The position numbers and the translations under genes were made by a program. Of a DNA stretch of 64,000 bases, positions 50,487 to 59,396 are shown one piece after another. The notes under the pieces are model-generated. The model saw only the letters and a program-made list of their open reading frames with translations, was not told where the DNA came from and ran no database searches. The DNA is taken from NCBI GenBank assembly GCA_030833845.1, contig JAURGK010000002.1, positions 62,001 through 126,000 of the forward strand, read 5' to 3'. Every line of letters begins with the position of its first letter. Within the stretch, counting starts at the first letter, position 1. The stretch comes from Crocinitomicaceae bacterium (GTDB taxonomy: Bacteria; Bacteroidota; Bacteroidia; Flavobacteriales_D; Crocinitomicaceae).

Positions 50487-52195
50487 TGGAATTACAACAA
50501 TACATCGATCAACTTTTAGAACTGTCCCAACAGGATGATTTACTACAGCTCGGCCGTGCGGCCAGTGATATACGTCAGACTTTTGAAGACATGCTCCTAG
50601 AACTTGAAAGACAAGAGCAGATCAAACGACTAGAAGCTGCAGAACAAGGGTCAAATTATGAGGAAATTGATTACAAGCCAGTGAAGGAGGCATTTTTTTC
50701 GGCATTCAAAGATTTTACAAGCAAAAGAAAGGAACAACAACAATTGCAGCAATCTTTAGAGACACAAAACTTAAAACTTAAAAAAGAGTTAATTGTGCGT
50801 TTAAAGGAGGTGATTGACAACGAAGAAAAAATAGGGAGTGCATTTCAGTCATACAAAGAAATTCACGAGACATGGAAAAAAATCGGAACCATCCCTCGCG
50901 ATCAGCGCGAGAGTATTCAAAAAGAATATTCCAGGTTATTAGAAATTTTCTTTTATAACATCAAAATATACAAGGAGCTCAAAGATCATGACTACCGCCG
51001 TAATAAGCAACTTAAAGAAGATCTGATTTTTAAACTCAAACAACTCCGCGTTGCAAATTTAGCACAGCGTGAATTAGAGACCCAACTCCATGCCCTTCAA
51101 GATGAATGGGAAGAAATAGGCCCAGTACAAAACGAGGAATGGGAAACCATGAAAGGTGCTTATTGGGAGGCAGTTCGAGCAATTTACGATAAGATCAATG
51201 AGTATTACGAAGCACAACGTCAGCAATTAAAATCTAATATTGACGCTAAAAAATCATTAGTTGCAGCACTTGAAGAAAGGCTTAAGTTGGCCTCGGAGTG
51301 GTTAAACTTCAAGGATTGGGAAACCCAAACAGCTTTTGTATTGGATTTACAGGCTCAGTGGAAGACTATAGGTTCGGGCAGTCGGAAAGAAAATGAATTG
51401 GTGTATCAAGAATTTAGAACACATTGTGATGCCTTTTTTGCTGCGAAAAAAGAATTTTCATTGGCTCAGGATTCTGCCCATCAATTGGTAGTTGATAAGA
51501 AAAAGGCACTGATTGAAAAGGCAAATTCACTGAGTAAATCAACAGATTGGAAAGAAACTACGGACTTATTCAAAAAATTACAAAAGGAATGGCAGCAACT
51601 TGGATCTGCTGGTCCGCGCAATGAGAACAAACTATGGAAAGCGTTCAGAGAGGCTTGTAATGTATTTTTTGAAGCCAGACAAGCCCATCTCGAAAGTCAA
51701 GACGCTGCTAATGCCACAAATCTTCTTGCCAAACAAGCGCTTATTGAAGCACTTAAATCCTATGAATTACCTGCCAACAAACAGGAAGCCCTTGGGAAAT
51801 TGCGTGAATTTCAGAAGCAATTTAACGAAGTAGGGCCAGTTGGTTTCAAAGAGCGGCAAGCGACTTACATTGCATTTAAAACCCGAATGGATGAGCTCTA
51901 CAGTGCCCTCAAATTGGAAGGCCAAGAAAAGGACCGTGTATTGTTTGAAGCCAAACTTGAAAGCATCAATGCCTCACCAGATAAGCAAAAACTACTTCAA
52001 GCACAAAGACAAGAAATTCGAAAGCAGATCGATGTATTGCACAAAGAAGTACTTACACTAGAAAATAACCTAGGGTTTTTTGCACGTTCAAAGGGAGCTG
52101 ATCAGCTCCGTCAAGACGTAGAGAAGAAAATTCTTGGCGCGCAAGAAAAAATCAAAGCACTTCGATCAAAACTCAAACTAATTCCAAATGAATAG
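50486..52195 (+). CDS. DUF349 domain protein
   Basis: 569 residues, highly charged and helical, with several tandem DUF349 repeats of about 70 residues. Each has a W-K-x-I-G or W-(E/Q)-x-(I/L)-G core (for example WKKIGTIP, WEEIGPV, WKTIGSG, WQQLGSAG, then FNEVGPVG). It has no signal peptide and is cytoplasmic. The repeats form helical bundles; function is unknown, although DUF349 proteins occur across many phyla. It overlaps the kinase by 1 bp and the following membrane protein by 8 bp, so the three are translationally linked. Confidence 0.88.
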   Translation: MELQQYIDQLLELSQQDDLLQLGRAASDIRQTFEDMLLELERQEQIKRLEAAEQGSNYEEIDYKPVKEAFFSAFKDFTSKRKEQQQLQQSLETQNLKLKKELIVRLKEVIDNEEKIGSAFQSYKEIHETWKKIGTIPRDQRESIQKEYSRLLEIFFYNIKIYKELKDHDYRRNKQLKEDLIFKLKQLRVANLAQRELETQLHALQDEWEEIGPVQNEEWETMKGAYWEAVRAIYDKINEYYEAQRQQLKSNIDAKKSLVAALEERLKLASEWLNFKDWETQTAFVLDLQAQWKTIGSGSRKENELVYQEFRTHCDAFFAAKKEFSLAQDSAHQLVVDKKKALIEKANSLSKSTDWKETTDLFKKLQKEWQQLGSAGPRNENKLWKAFREACNVFFEARQAHLESQDAANATNLLAKQALIEALKSYELPANKQEALGKLREFQKQFNEVGPVGFKERQATYIAFKTRMDELYSALKLEGQEKDRVLFEAKLESINASPDKQKLLQAQRQEIRKQIDVLHKEVLTLENNLGFFARSKGADQLRQDVEKKILGAQEKIKALRSKLKLIPNE

Positions 52196-52847
52196 CTTCA
52201 TAAACTTGCTGTTATTGGTGGTGAGTTTGCCCACCTTACTTTTTTCTGTATTTGTGGGGTTTGACTTACCCATAGATTTTTTTCATACCACTGGGGGTAG
52301 GCTTCCGTATAGCGAAGAGGTGTATATCATTTTGGGCCTTCTGATCTTAATTATTGGACTGCGTCGTTCTATTCGCCGATGGATGGGTGTGCAGATGGTA
52401 AAGCAACAAAGTAAGTTTGTGTGGAACAATCCAATAAGTAGTGAAAGAAAACGCCGGGTGTATGTCTATAATGGCCTTGAAGCCTTGGTTTTTGTAAGTC
52501 TAATCATTGCGCATGTTTTTTTGACCCAAAAAGCATATTTCGTAGTATTGGCCTATAGCATTTTAGCGATAGATGCTATAATTTTTGTGCTTTTAAATCA
52601 GAAAGCCTTTCGAGTAGGTCTTAGTTCCAAAGCAATCCTAGTCGCAGACAGAGAAATTATATTAATTTATCTGAACGGACTTCGAAAGGTTTCTATTAGT
52701 CAGCAAACAATTTATTTTGATTATATCAAAGACTTACAACTTTCATTTCCACTCGATTGTATAGCGACAAGCCAAAAGGAATCTTTTTTTAACTCACTGC
52801 AGGCTCAGATTGATAGGGATAAAGTCCTTTTTCAGTACACCAAGTAG
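52188..52847 (+). CDS. Membrane protein of unknown function
   Basis: 219 residues with about four hydrophobic segments (roughly 3-22, 44-62, 98-116, 120-140), then a C-terminal soluble region of about 75 residues with alternating strands that could be a small PH-like domain. I do not recognise a family. It starts 8 bp inside the DUF349 gene and ends just before the glycosyltransferase gene. No catalytic motif is visible. Confidence 0.7.
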   Translation: MNSFINLLLLVVSLPTLLFSVFVGFDLPIDFFHTTGGRLPYSEEVYIILGLLILIIGLRRSIRRWMGVQMVKQQSKFVWNNPISSERKRRVYVYNGLEALVFVSLIIAHVFLTQKAYFVVLAYSILAIDAIIFVLLNQKAFRVGLSSKAILVADREIILIYLNGLRKVSISQQTIYFDYIKDLQLSFPLDCIATSQKESFFNSLQAQIDRDKVLFQYTK

Positions 52848-52865
52848 AATTTGTACATTCGTGCA

Positions 52866-53873
52866 ATGCATTTGGGATCTCCGCAAAAAATATTGATAGT
52901 GCGTTTTAGCTCCATTGGAGATATCGTGCTGACCTTTTCTGTAGCAGCTACCATCAAGGATTTGTTTCCTCAATGCAAAGTAGATTTTGTAACCAAACCT
53001 CAATTCAAAGCGCTTTTAGCCGCTTGCCCTGAGTTGGACACCATTTATACACTGAATGGATCCGTCAAGGCGCTCAGAAAGGAAATCGACTTTAGTCAGT
53101 ATGATGCCGTTTTGGATTTGCATCACAACCTACGTACAAGAATTTTTCTTCGATTTTTATCTGGCAAAGTTTATAGGTTTCCTAAGAACAATCTCCAAAA
53201 ATGGCTACTTACTACCTTTAAAATCCGACCTAAGAACCATACGCATGTCATAGAAAGGTATTTGATGCCCTTGTTTTCCTATTTAAAAAGTAAGCATATT
53301 GGTCAAGAACCTAAATTCTTAGTTCCCGATTATGCTCGAATTGATATCAAAGAGGCTTTTAACCTAGCACCAAAATCGTATGTAGCCATCGCGATAGGTG
53401 CGCAATTTGCAACCAAAAGACTACCCACAGATTTATTGATTGAATTGGTTAAAAAAATCAACAATCCAATTCTTTTATTGGGTGGCAAAGAAGATGAAAC
53501 CGTTGCCAATGATATAATTGACGGGGCGGGTAAAAATGACATTTATTCAGCTGCTGCAAGGGCAAGCATCCATGAGTCTGCCTGGCTGATAAAAAATGCC
53601 AAGTGCCTTGTTAGTCACGACACAGGGCTCATGCATATTGGCGCAACCTTTGATATACCCTTGTTTGTTGTTTGGGGAAATACGACACCAGATTTTGGAA
53701 TGTACCCTTACAGAAAAGATCAGAAACATGTATGGCACTTTCAGGTAGAAGACCTCTCATGTAGGCCTTGTTCTAAAATAGGCCATGACCAATGCCCTAA
53801 AAGACATTTCAAATGTATGCGCAACCAAAATACGGTTAGGCTTGCCAAAGCCGTAAACGACTTGAGTGGTTAG
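52866..53873 (+). CDS. Glycosyltransferase family 9 (heptosyltransferase-like)
   Basis: 335 residues from ATG 52866; an in-frame TTG at 52851 is an alternative. ILIVRFSSIGDIVLTF at the N-terminus and VSHDTGLMHIGATFDIP near the C-terminus are the GT9 hallmarks. The family adds heptose or similar sugars to lipopolysaccharide core at the inner face of the inner membrane. Acceptor and donor are not evident. It is the last gene of the kinase-DUF349-membrane-GT9 group, and its stop codon overlaps the stop of the convergent thioesterase gene. Confidence 0.9.
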   Translation: MHLGSPQKILIVRFSSIGDIVLTFSVAATIKDLFPQCKVDFVTKPQFKALLAACPELDTIYTLNGSVKALRKEIDFSQYDAVLDLHHNLRTRIFLRFLSGKVYRFPKNNLQKWLLTTFKIRPKNHTHVIERYLMPLFSYLKSKHIGQEPKFLVPDYARIDIKEAFNLAPKSYVAIAIGAQFATKRLPTDLLIELVKKINNPILLLGGKEDETVANDIIDGAGKNDIYSAAARASIHESAWLIKNAKCLVSHDTGLMHIGATFDIPLFVVWGNTTPDFGMYPYRKDQKHVWHFQVEDLSCRPCSKIGHDQCPKRHFKCMRNQNTVRLAKAVNDLSG

Positions 53874-54385
53874 TCTTCGAAAAATAATTTCTTTAGTTCG
53901 GTGGCCTCTGCAGCTTTCATTTTACCCGCCAAAATGAGGGCCAATTGTTTGCGGCGCAACGCACCATCATAGCGCATTTTTTCTTCTTCTGATTCAGGAA
54001 TCAAAGCAGGCACCTGAATGGGATTGCCATTTTGATCTACGGCAACAAAGGTATAAATTGCTTCGTTGCATTTTTCACGCTGCCCTGTGACAGGGTCTTC
54101 GACAAAAACGTCGACAAATACCTCCATAGAAGAATTAAACGCCCTCGATACTTTTGCCTCTAAAGTGACAATAGACGCATGATTAATAGGCTTCTGAAAA
54201 GAAACATTGTTTACCGAGGCCGTAACTACAACGCGCTTGGAGTGTCGGTGAGCAGAAACACTTGCTATGACATCCATCCAGGCAAGTAGTTCGCCTCCGA
54301 ATAGATTACCCAACGTATTGGTATCATTTGGCAATACGATTTTTGTGGTTATTGCAAGCGTGTCTATGGCTTTATTTGCTTTCAT
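53870..54385 (-). CDS. Acyl-CoA thioesterase, hotdog fold
   Basis: 171 residues from ATG 54383-54385. A frame reaching 54412 is longer, but a perfect -7 box sits between the two Met codons and ends exactly 4 nt before the shorter start, so the shorter form is chosen. The hotdog signature of acyl-CoA hydrolases is clear: LPNDTNTLGNLFGGELLAWMD. It hydrolyses acyl-CoA esters in the cytoplasm; chain-length preference is unknown. It is monocistronic, and its stop codon overlaps that of the convergent GT9 gene. Confidence 0.92.
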   Translation of the reverse strand: MKANKAIDTLAITTKIVLPNDTNTLGNLFGGELLAWMDVIASVSAHRHSKRVVVTASVNNVSFQKPINHASIVTLEAKVSRAFNSSMEVFVDVFVEDPVTGQREKCNEAIYTFVAVDQNGNPIQVPALIPESEEEKMRYDGALRRKQLALILAGKMKAAEATELKKLFFED

Positions 54386-54389
54386 TGAA

Positions 54390-54397
54390 CAAAGGTA
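54390..54397 (-). promoter_or_regulatory. -7 promoter box 4 nt before the thioesterase gene
   Basis: On the minus strand TACCTTTG, perfect TAnnTTTG, ends exactly 4 nt (TTCA) before the ATG at 54385; it decides the start codon. Confidence 0.65.
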
Positions 54398-54498
54398 AAC
54401 AATACCTTTCATTTACTTAATTTATGAGCTAAAATACATTTTTACACTTAGTTGTTGTATTTTTACGACAAACTATACTAGCTCTTAATCAAACCATT

Positions 54499-56691
54499 AT
54501 GAGAACAAGCTTTTTAACGACAATTCTTTTATTTTCCTTTTCCTTAACAAGTCTCGTTTTAGCACAAAAACCACAGCGCGTTTTAGATCCACATAATATG
54601 CGCGAAGGTGAGCACATTGAATATTGTATCACACACAAAAAACAAGCCGAGCTTGAAAAAGATCCGATTTTTTTAAAGGGCCTTCACGAGGCTGAAGCTG
54701 CATTAAATGAGGTTGCAAAAAAAGGGGAATCCCAAAAAGCGACCATCTATACCATTCCTGTTGTTTTTCACGTTTTGCACTTCGGTGGCCTTGAAAATAT
54801 TTCAGATGAGCAAATATTAAATGCACTTGCCATTTTGAACCGTGATTACCGCAAACAAAATGCGGATACGGCCACTGTTCATCAGGATTTCCAAGGCATG
54901 CCTGCCGATATTGAAGTTGAATTCAAGTTGGCAACTATTGCACCAAACGGCCAATGTTTCAAAGGTATTACCCGAACTTTTTCACCACTGAGTTTTGACG
55001 GATCCAGCGGAAGTGCTCAGGTTGATGCCATAATTGCAGGAAATGATGTGTATAACGGCTCATGGCCGGGCAATAAATATTTGAATATTTTTATTTGTGC
55101 CGAGATTGGAGGTGCTGCGGGTTATACATACAAACCTAATAATGGTTTTGCCACGAGCATGAAAAATGGCATTTGGGTCTTGCATGATTACGTCGGGGCA
55201 ATTGGCACCAGTGGCACTAGTTCAAGCAGAACCCTAACCCATGAAGTTGGTCATTGGCTGAATTTAGATCATACCTGGGGTGGCAACAATAATCCGGGCA
55301 ACGCATCTAGCTGCGGCACCGATGACAACGTTCAGGATACGCCCACTTGTATTGGTGTTTCGGCCTGCTTACTCAATTCCAATACTTGTAATACTGACAA
55401 CGCTTATTGGGGATTTGACATCCGTGATAACGTAGAAAACTATATGGATTATTCCTACTGCTCAAAAATGTTTACACAAGGGCAACGCACCCGCATGCGC
55501 AATGCTTTACAGGTGGCAAGCACAGGAAGAGCCAATGTAGTATCTGCTGCTAATTTAACAGCTGTAGGGGCAACCACCTCGCCTTACCTGTGTAAGGCAG
55601 ATTTCATTTCAGACAAAACGACAATTTGTATGGGCAATGAAGTGCAATTCTCCGATGACTCCTACAACGCAGTTACTGGTTGGACGTGGCAGATTACTCC
55701 GAATTCAGGCTGGAGTTTTACAAATGGTACCGATGCTTCATCGCAAAATCCTACAATTATGTTTGATGTTTCAGGCATGTATGATGTGACACTTGTTGCC
55801 ACTGATGGCACCAACAGCGATACAGAGGTCAAGCAAGGATTTATTCGTGTATTAGGCACTCCCGAAAGCTTACCTTTCTGGGAGGGCTTTGAAGCATACA
55901 CTAGCTTAGATAATCTCCCAAATTGGGAAGTATATAATGCCAACAATAACAACGCATTTATCCTGGAGTCTAATTTTGGTCAGGCAAGTGGGAAATGCGC
56001 AAGACTCAATAATTTTAATCAATCGGCATCTAATGTTGATGAATTGATTTCAACAAACATAGATCTATCCCCAATAGTTTCCACCTCTGGTCAGGTAACC
56101 TTATCTTTTAGGTATGCCTACCGCAAACGAGTATCTACAGACTATGAATACCTTAAAGTATTTATTTCAGGCAACTGCGGTGAGAACTGGGTCCAACGCA
56201 AAACCCTAGGGGGTAACCAGCTTTCTAGCCAAACTAGTACATCCGCCTGGACGCCAACAGAGGCCGATTGGGTTACTGTACATATGACTAACGTAACGGC
56301 CAATTATTTCACAGACAATTTTAGGATGCGTTTTCGTTTTGAAGGTGAAGGGGGAAATAATTTCTTTTTGGATAACATCAATTTATACAGTGGTCCGCCA
56401 TCTAATGATTTAGTATTGGCAACTATCAATGAAAATTTATTTGACAACCTTAACATCTATCCTAATCCAACCGATGGAGACCTTCATTTAACTTTCAATT
56501 CCAGTATAGGAGGTGCATCTATGCTTTATATCACGGATATTACTGGTAAGAGAGTGAAGTCATATCCTTTGCAAATTCAAACGGGCAGTAACGTAGTGAT
56601 TACCGAAACAACAGGTTTGGCGAGTGGCACCTACTTAATCCAACTTCATTCCAATGGATTTGTAACCACAAGATCTTTCATTGTTGAATAG
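54499..56691 (+). CDS. Secreted M43-type zinc metalloprotease with T9SS type A sorting domain
   Basis: 730 residues with a signal peptide (about 1-23, ending LVLAQ). The protease domain (about 85-350) has the zinc motif HEVGHWLNLDH (His248, Glu249, His252, His258) and a Met-turn NYMDYSYC, as in the M43/pappalysin family. A PKD-type domain (about 375-455) and a MAM/jelly-roll-like region (about 460-640) follow, then a type A C-terminal sorting domain with IYPNPTDGDLHLTF. It is likely secreted across the outer membrane to digest extracellular protein. It is monocistronic; its stop is 4 bp from the convergent uvrC stop. Confidence 0.93.
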   Translation: MRTSFLTTILLFSFSLTSLVLAQKPQRVLDPHNMREGEHIEYCITHKKQAELEKDPIFLKGLHEAEAALNEVAKKGESQKATIYTIPVVFHVLHFGGLENISDEQILNALAILNRDYRKQNADTATVHQDFQGMPADIEVEFKLATIAPNGQCFKGITRTFSPLSFDGSSGSAQVDAIIAGNDVYNGSWPGNKYLNIFICAEIGGAAGYTYKPNNGFATSMKNGIWVLHDYVGAIGTSGTSSSRTLTHEVGHWLNLDHTWGGNNNPGNASSCGTDDNVQDTPTCIGVSACLLNSNTCNTDNAYWGFDIRDNVENYMDYSYCSKMFTQGQRTRMRNALQVASTGRANVVSAANLTAVGATTSPYLCKADFISDKTTICMGNEVQFSDDSYNAVTGWTWQITPNSGWSFTNGTDASSQNPTIMFDVSGMYDVTLVATDGTNSDTEVKQGFIRVLGTPESLPFWEGFEAYTSLDNLPNWEVYNANNNNAFILESNFGQASGKCARLNNFNQSASNVDELISTNIDLSPIVSTSGQVTLSFRYAYRKRVSTDYEYLKVFISGNCGENWVQRKTLGGNQLSSQTSTSAWTPTEADWVTVHMTNVTANYFTDNFRMRFRFEGEGGNNFFLDNINLYSGPPSNDLVLATINENLFDNLNIYPNPTDGDLHLTFNSSIGGASMLYITDITGKRVKSYPLQIQTGSNVVITETTGLASGTYLIQLHSNGFVTTRSFIVE

Positions 56692-56695
56692 CTTG

Positions 56696-58504
56696 TTAGG
56701 GGTTGTTTGAAAAATAATCAAGTAGGAGCTTCGTTTTTGCAGCTCCTATTTTTTTTCTCAGCAATGCAATATCTGCTGATTTCATATTTGAAATCGTTTG
56801 AAATTCATTGAATAGGGTGGCGATTGTTTTTGGTCCAAGGCCTTTGATTTGATCGAGTTCTGATCCAAGCGCATTTTTACTTCTTCTATTGCGGTGGTGG
56901 CTCAGACCAAAGCGGTGTGCTTCGTCTCTGAGCTGCTGAACTAGCTTTAGTGCAAGTGAACGGCGGCTTAAAATAAGTGATTTAGAAAACCCGGGTTTGT
57001 ATAGTTCTTCCAATCGTTTGGCAAGCCCTACTAATTTTATTTGCTGTTTGAGTCCAAGTTCTTCTATGGCCTCTAAAGCCGCACCTAATTGTCCTTTGCC
57101 TCCATCAATAATCACTAAGTCAGGAAGTGGAGCATCCTCTTCAAGTAATCTTTTATATCTTCTGGATACGGCCTCTTTCATTGTGCTGAAATCATCTGGG
57201 CCTTCCACTGTTTTTACATTGAAATGTCGGTAATCTGTCTTACTTGCTATACCATTTTTAAATACAACACATGCTGATACAGGATGGGTTCCTTGAAGGT
57301 TGGAATTGTCAAAACACTCTATGTGAAGAGGTGGAGTGCCAAGACCTAATGCAGATTGCAATTCAATGACGGCCTGCATGGGCATGTTTTGAACTGCAGA
57401 AGTTTTGTTGAGGGCTGCTTTTTTCGCTTGTAGCTGCGCATGCCTGACGTTGTTCTGTGCCATATCGAGTAATTGCTTTTTCTCGCCTCTCTTTGGGAAT
57501 AGATATTTGCAATCAGAACTCTCTAATTCGGCATCAATTCCAATGACAATTTCCTTGGCTTGGCTGTTGAAATGCGATTGCAATTGCGCAATGAGCTGCT
57601 CGTACAATGAAGGAATTGGTGCGTCTAGTGGGTCAGATACTTTAGAGGTATAGGCATGTATTATATTTCCCTCTTTCACCACCAAGTAACTCAACCAAGT
57701 GCCTTCAGGATTTTTATCTATATAACATACATCGAAAGATTGGAGGTGGTCAGATACTACCATTGATTTAGATCGGTATTTATCAAGTGCCTCTAATAGT
57801 TCTTTACAGCGCTGTGCCTCTTCATATGCTTGATTGGCTGCAAAAGCCATCATTTCTTTTTTCAAGTGCTGTGAGAGTGAGTAGTTTTTCCCCTCGAGCA
57901 ATAATCTTACAGAGTGTAGACTCTTGTCGTAGTTTGCTTGCGTTTGAAAGCCTTGGCAAGGCCCAGCACATTTACCAATATGGTATTCTAAACAGACCTT
58001 GTATTTTTCTTTGGCTATTTTTTCTGCACGTAAATCCAAGCTACAAGTTCTCAATAAAAAGAGTTCTCTAATCAGCCCAAGCAGCTGATGCATTTGCTTC
58101 ACATTAGGGTAGGGCCCAAAATAGGTAGATCCGTCATTGAATTTTTTACGTGTCGGAAAAACTCGAGCAAAGGCTTCGTTTTTGATAACTATCCAAGGGT
58201 AAGTCTTGTCGTCTTTGAGTAAAACATTATACCTCGGTCTGTAGCTTTTAATGAGGTTATTTTCCAAGAGCAAGGCCTCTAGTTCATTTTGAACTACTGT
58301 AAATCTAATGTTGGTAATTTGCTTGACAAGTGTTCTGGTTTTGCCGTCGAGGTGCTCCTTTTGAAAATAAGAACTTACGCGTTTTTTTAGATCAATAGCT
58401 TTTCCAACGTAAATAACCTTGGCTTCGGCATCTAAATATTGATATACCCCTGGGTCGTGTGGTAGGGTTTGTACAATTTCAAGTAGATGTTGGTCAAACT
58501 TCAT
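56696..58504 (-). CDS. uvrC: Excinuclease ABC subunit C
   Basis: 602 residues. The GIY-YIG nuclease domain (about 15-95, with PGVYQYLD and VIYVGKA), a central UvrB-binding UVR segment (about 205-240), the RNase H-like endonuclease domain (IECFDNSNLQG through DLVIIDGGKGQL), and a C-terminal helix-hairpin-helix (IKGLGPKTIATL) are all present. It makes both incisions in nucleotide excision repair; Mfd, which feeds this pathway, is encoded at 1714. A perfect -7 box ends 5 nt before its start, and the divergent nadC promoter lies in the same 55-bp gap. Confidence 0.96.
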   Translation of the reverse strand: MKFDQHLLEIVQTLPHDPGVYQYLDAEAKVIYVGKAIDLKKRVSSYFQKEHLDGKTRTLVKQITNIRFTVVQNELEALLLENNLIKSYRPRYNVLLKDDKTYPWIVIKNEAFARVFPTRKKFNDGSTYFGPYPNVKQMHQLLGLIRELFLLRTCSLDLRAEKIAKEKYKVCLEYHIGKCAGPCQGFQTQANYDKSLHSVRLLLEGKNYSLSQHLKKEMMAFAANQAYEEAQRCKELLEALDKYRSKSMVVSDHLQSFDVCYIDKNPEGTWLSYLVVKEGNIIHAYTSKVSDPLDAPIPSLYEQLIAQLQSHFNSQAKEIVIGIDAELESSDCKYLFPKRGEKKQLLDMAQNNVRHAQLQAKKAALNKTSAVQNMPMQAVIELQSALGLGTPPLHIECFDNSNLQGTHPVSACVVFKNGIASKTDYRHFNVKTVEGPDDFSTMKEAVSRRYKRLLEEDAPLPDLVIIDGGKGQLGAALEAIEELGLKQQIKLVGLAKRLEELYKPGFSKSLILSRRSLALKLVQQLRDEAHRFGLSHHRNRRSKNALGSELDQIKGLGPKTIATLFNEFQTISNMKSADIALLRKKIGAAKTKLLLDYFSNNP

Positions 58505-58509
58505 GGAGT

Positions 58510-58517
58510 CAAAATTA
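58510..58517 (-). promoter_or_regulatory. -7 promoter box 5 nt before uvrC
   Basis: On the minus strand TAATTTTG, perfect TAnnTTTG, ends 5 nt before the uvrC ATG at 58502-58504; predicted leaderless or nearly so. Confidence 0.6.
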
Positions 58518-58547
58518 GAAACATTGTGCGGATTTCTTTGCTCTTCT

Positions 58548-58555
58548 TATCTTTG
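58548..58555 (+). promoter_or_regulatory. -7 promoter box 4 nt before nadC
   Basis: TATCTTTG, perfect TAnnTTTG, ends exactly 4 nt (TTGA) before the nadC ATG at 58560. A TTG at 58524-58526 lies 21 nt upstream as a possible -33 element. Confidence 0.68.
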
Positions 58556-58559
58556 TTGA

Positions 58560-59396
58560 ATGCTTGATGAATTTATTCTTTCTTCACTCCAAGAAGATAT
58601 TCAAGATGGAGACCATTCTTCATTAGCTTGTGTACCGCAAGATGCGCAATCAATTGCAAGTTTGCTCATCAAAGAAGAAGGTGTGTTGGCAGGTATGCAG
58701 GTGGCTCATCGCATCTGTGAACTTTACGATGCGTCCTTGAAATTTTGCCCCAACTTATCGGACGGATCGTCGGTTCGGCCGGGCCAAATTGCCTTTACTA
58801 TCGAAGGGTCCGCAAGATCTATACTTGCAGTTGAGCGTTTGATACTTAATTGCATGCAACGTATGAGTGGTATAGCAACGCAAACTGCCACTTTTGTTGA
58901 GCTCATCAAAGGCACCAATTGCACTTTACTCGATACGCGTAAAACTACCCCAGGCATGCGATTTTTAGAAAAGGCCGCTGTTCAGATAGGAGGGGGGGCG
59001 AATCATCGTTTTGGCCTTTATGACATGATCATGCTCAAGGATAATCATATTGATTATGCAGGTGGCCTGGCTTTGGCTTTAGAGCGAACGGACAAATATC
59101 TCAAAGAAAACCATCTTGAGCTCAAGGTTGAGGTAGAGATTCGTTCCCTAGATGAACTCGAGCAATTACTTGCTTTGCCAACGACATATCATCGCATCAT
59201 GTTGGATAATTTTACTCCCGAACAAATTCAAATTGCGCTCAAGCGCATTCCCAAAGGCATAGAAACTGAAGCGAGCGGAGGCATTACAGCACAAACAATT
59301 CGTGCTTACGCCCAAACAGGAATTCAGTTCATCTCGGTTGGTGCCTTGACCCATTCTGTCAAGGCCTTAGACATGAGCCTCAAGGCTTGTCTTTAA
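58560..59396 (+). CDS. nadC: Nicotinate-nucleotide diphosphorylase (carboxylating)
   Basis: 278 residues. DTRKTTPGMRFLEKAAV, the Gly-rich GGGANHRFGLYD and the LKDNHI motif are diagnostic of quinolinate phosphoribosyltransferase. It converts quinolinate and PRPP to nicotinate mononucleotide, the substrate of NadD (encoded at 12279). It is monocistronic with a probable leaderless transcript, and its 3' end overlaps the convergent phosphopantetheinyl transferase gene by 17 bp. Confidence 0.96.
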   Translation: MLDEFILSSLQEDIQDGDHSSLACVPQDAQSIASLLIKEEGVLAGMQVAHRICELYDASLKFCPNLSDGSSVRPGQIAFTIEGSARSILAVERLILNCMQRMSGIATQTATFVELIKGTNCTLLDTRKTTPGMRFLEKAAVQIGGGANHRFGLYDMIMLKDNHIDYAGGLALALERTDKYLKENHLELKVEVEIRSLDELEQLLALPTTYHRIMLDNFTPEQIQIALKRIPKGIETEASGGITAQTIRAYAQTGIQFISVGALTHSVKALDMSLKACL

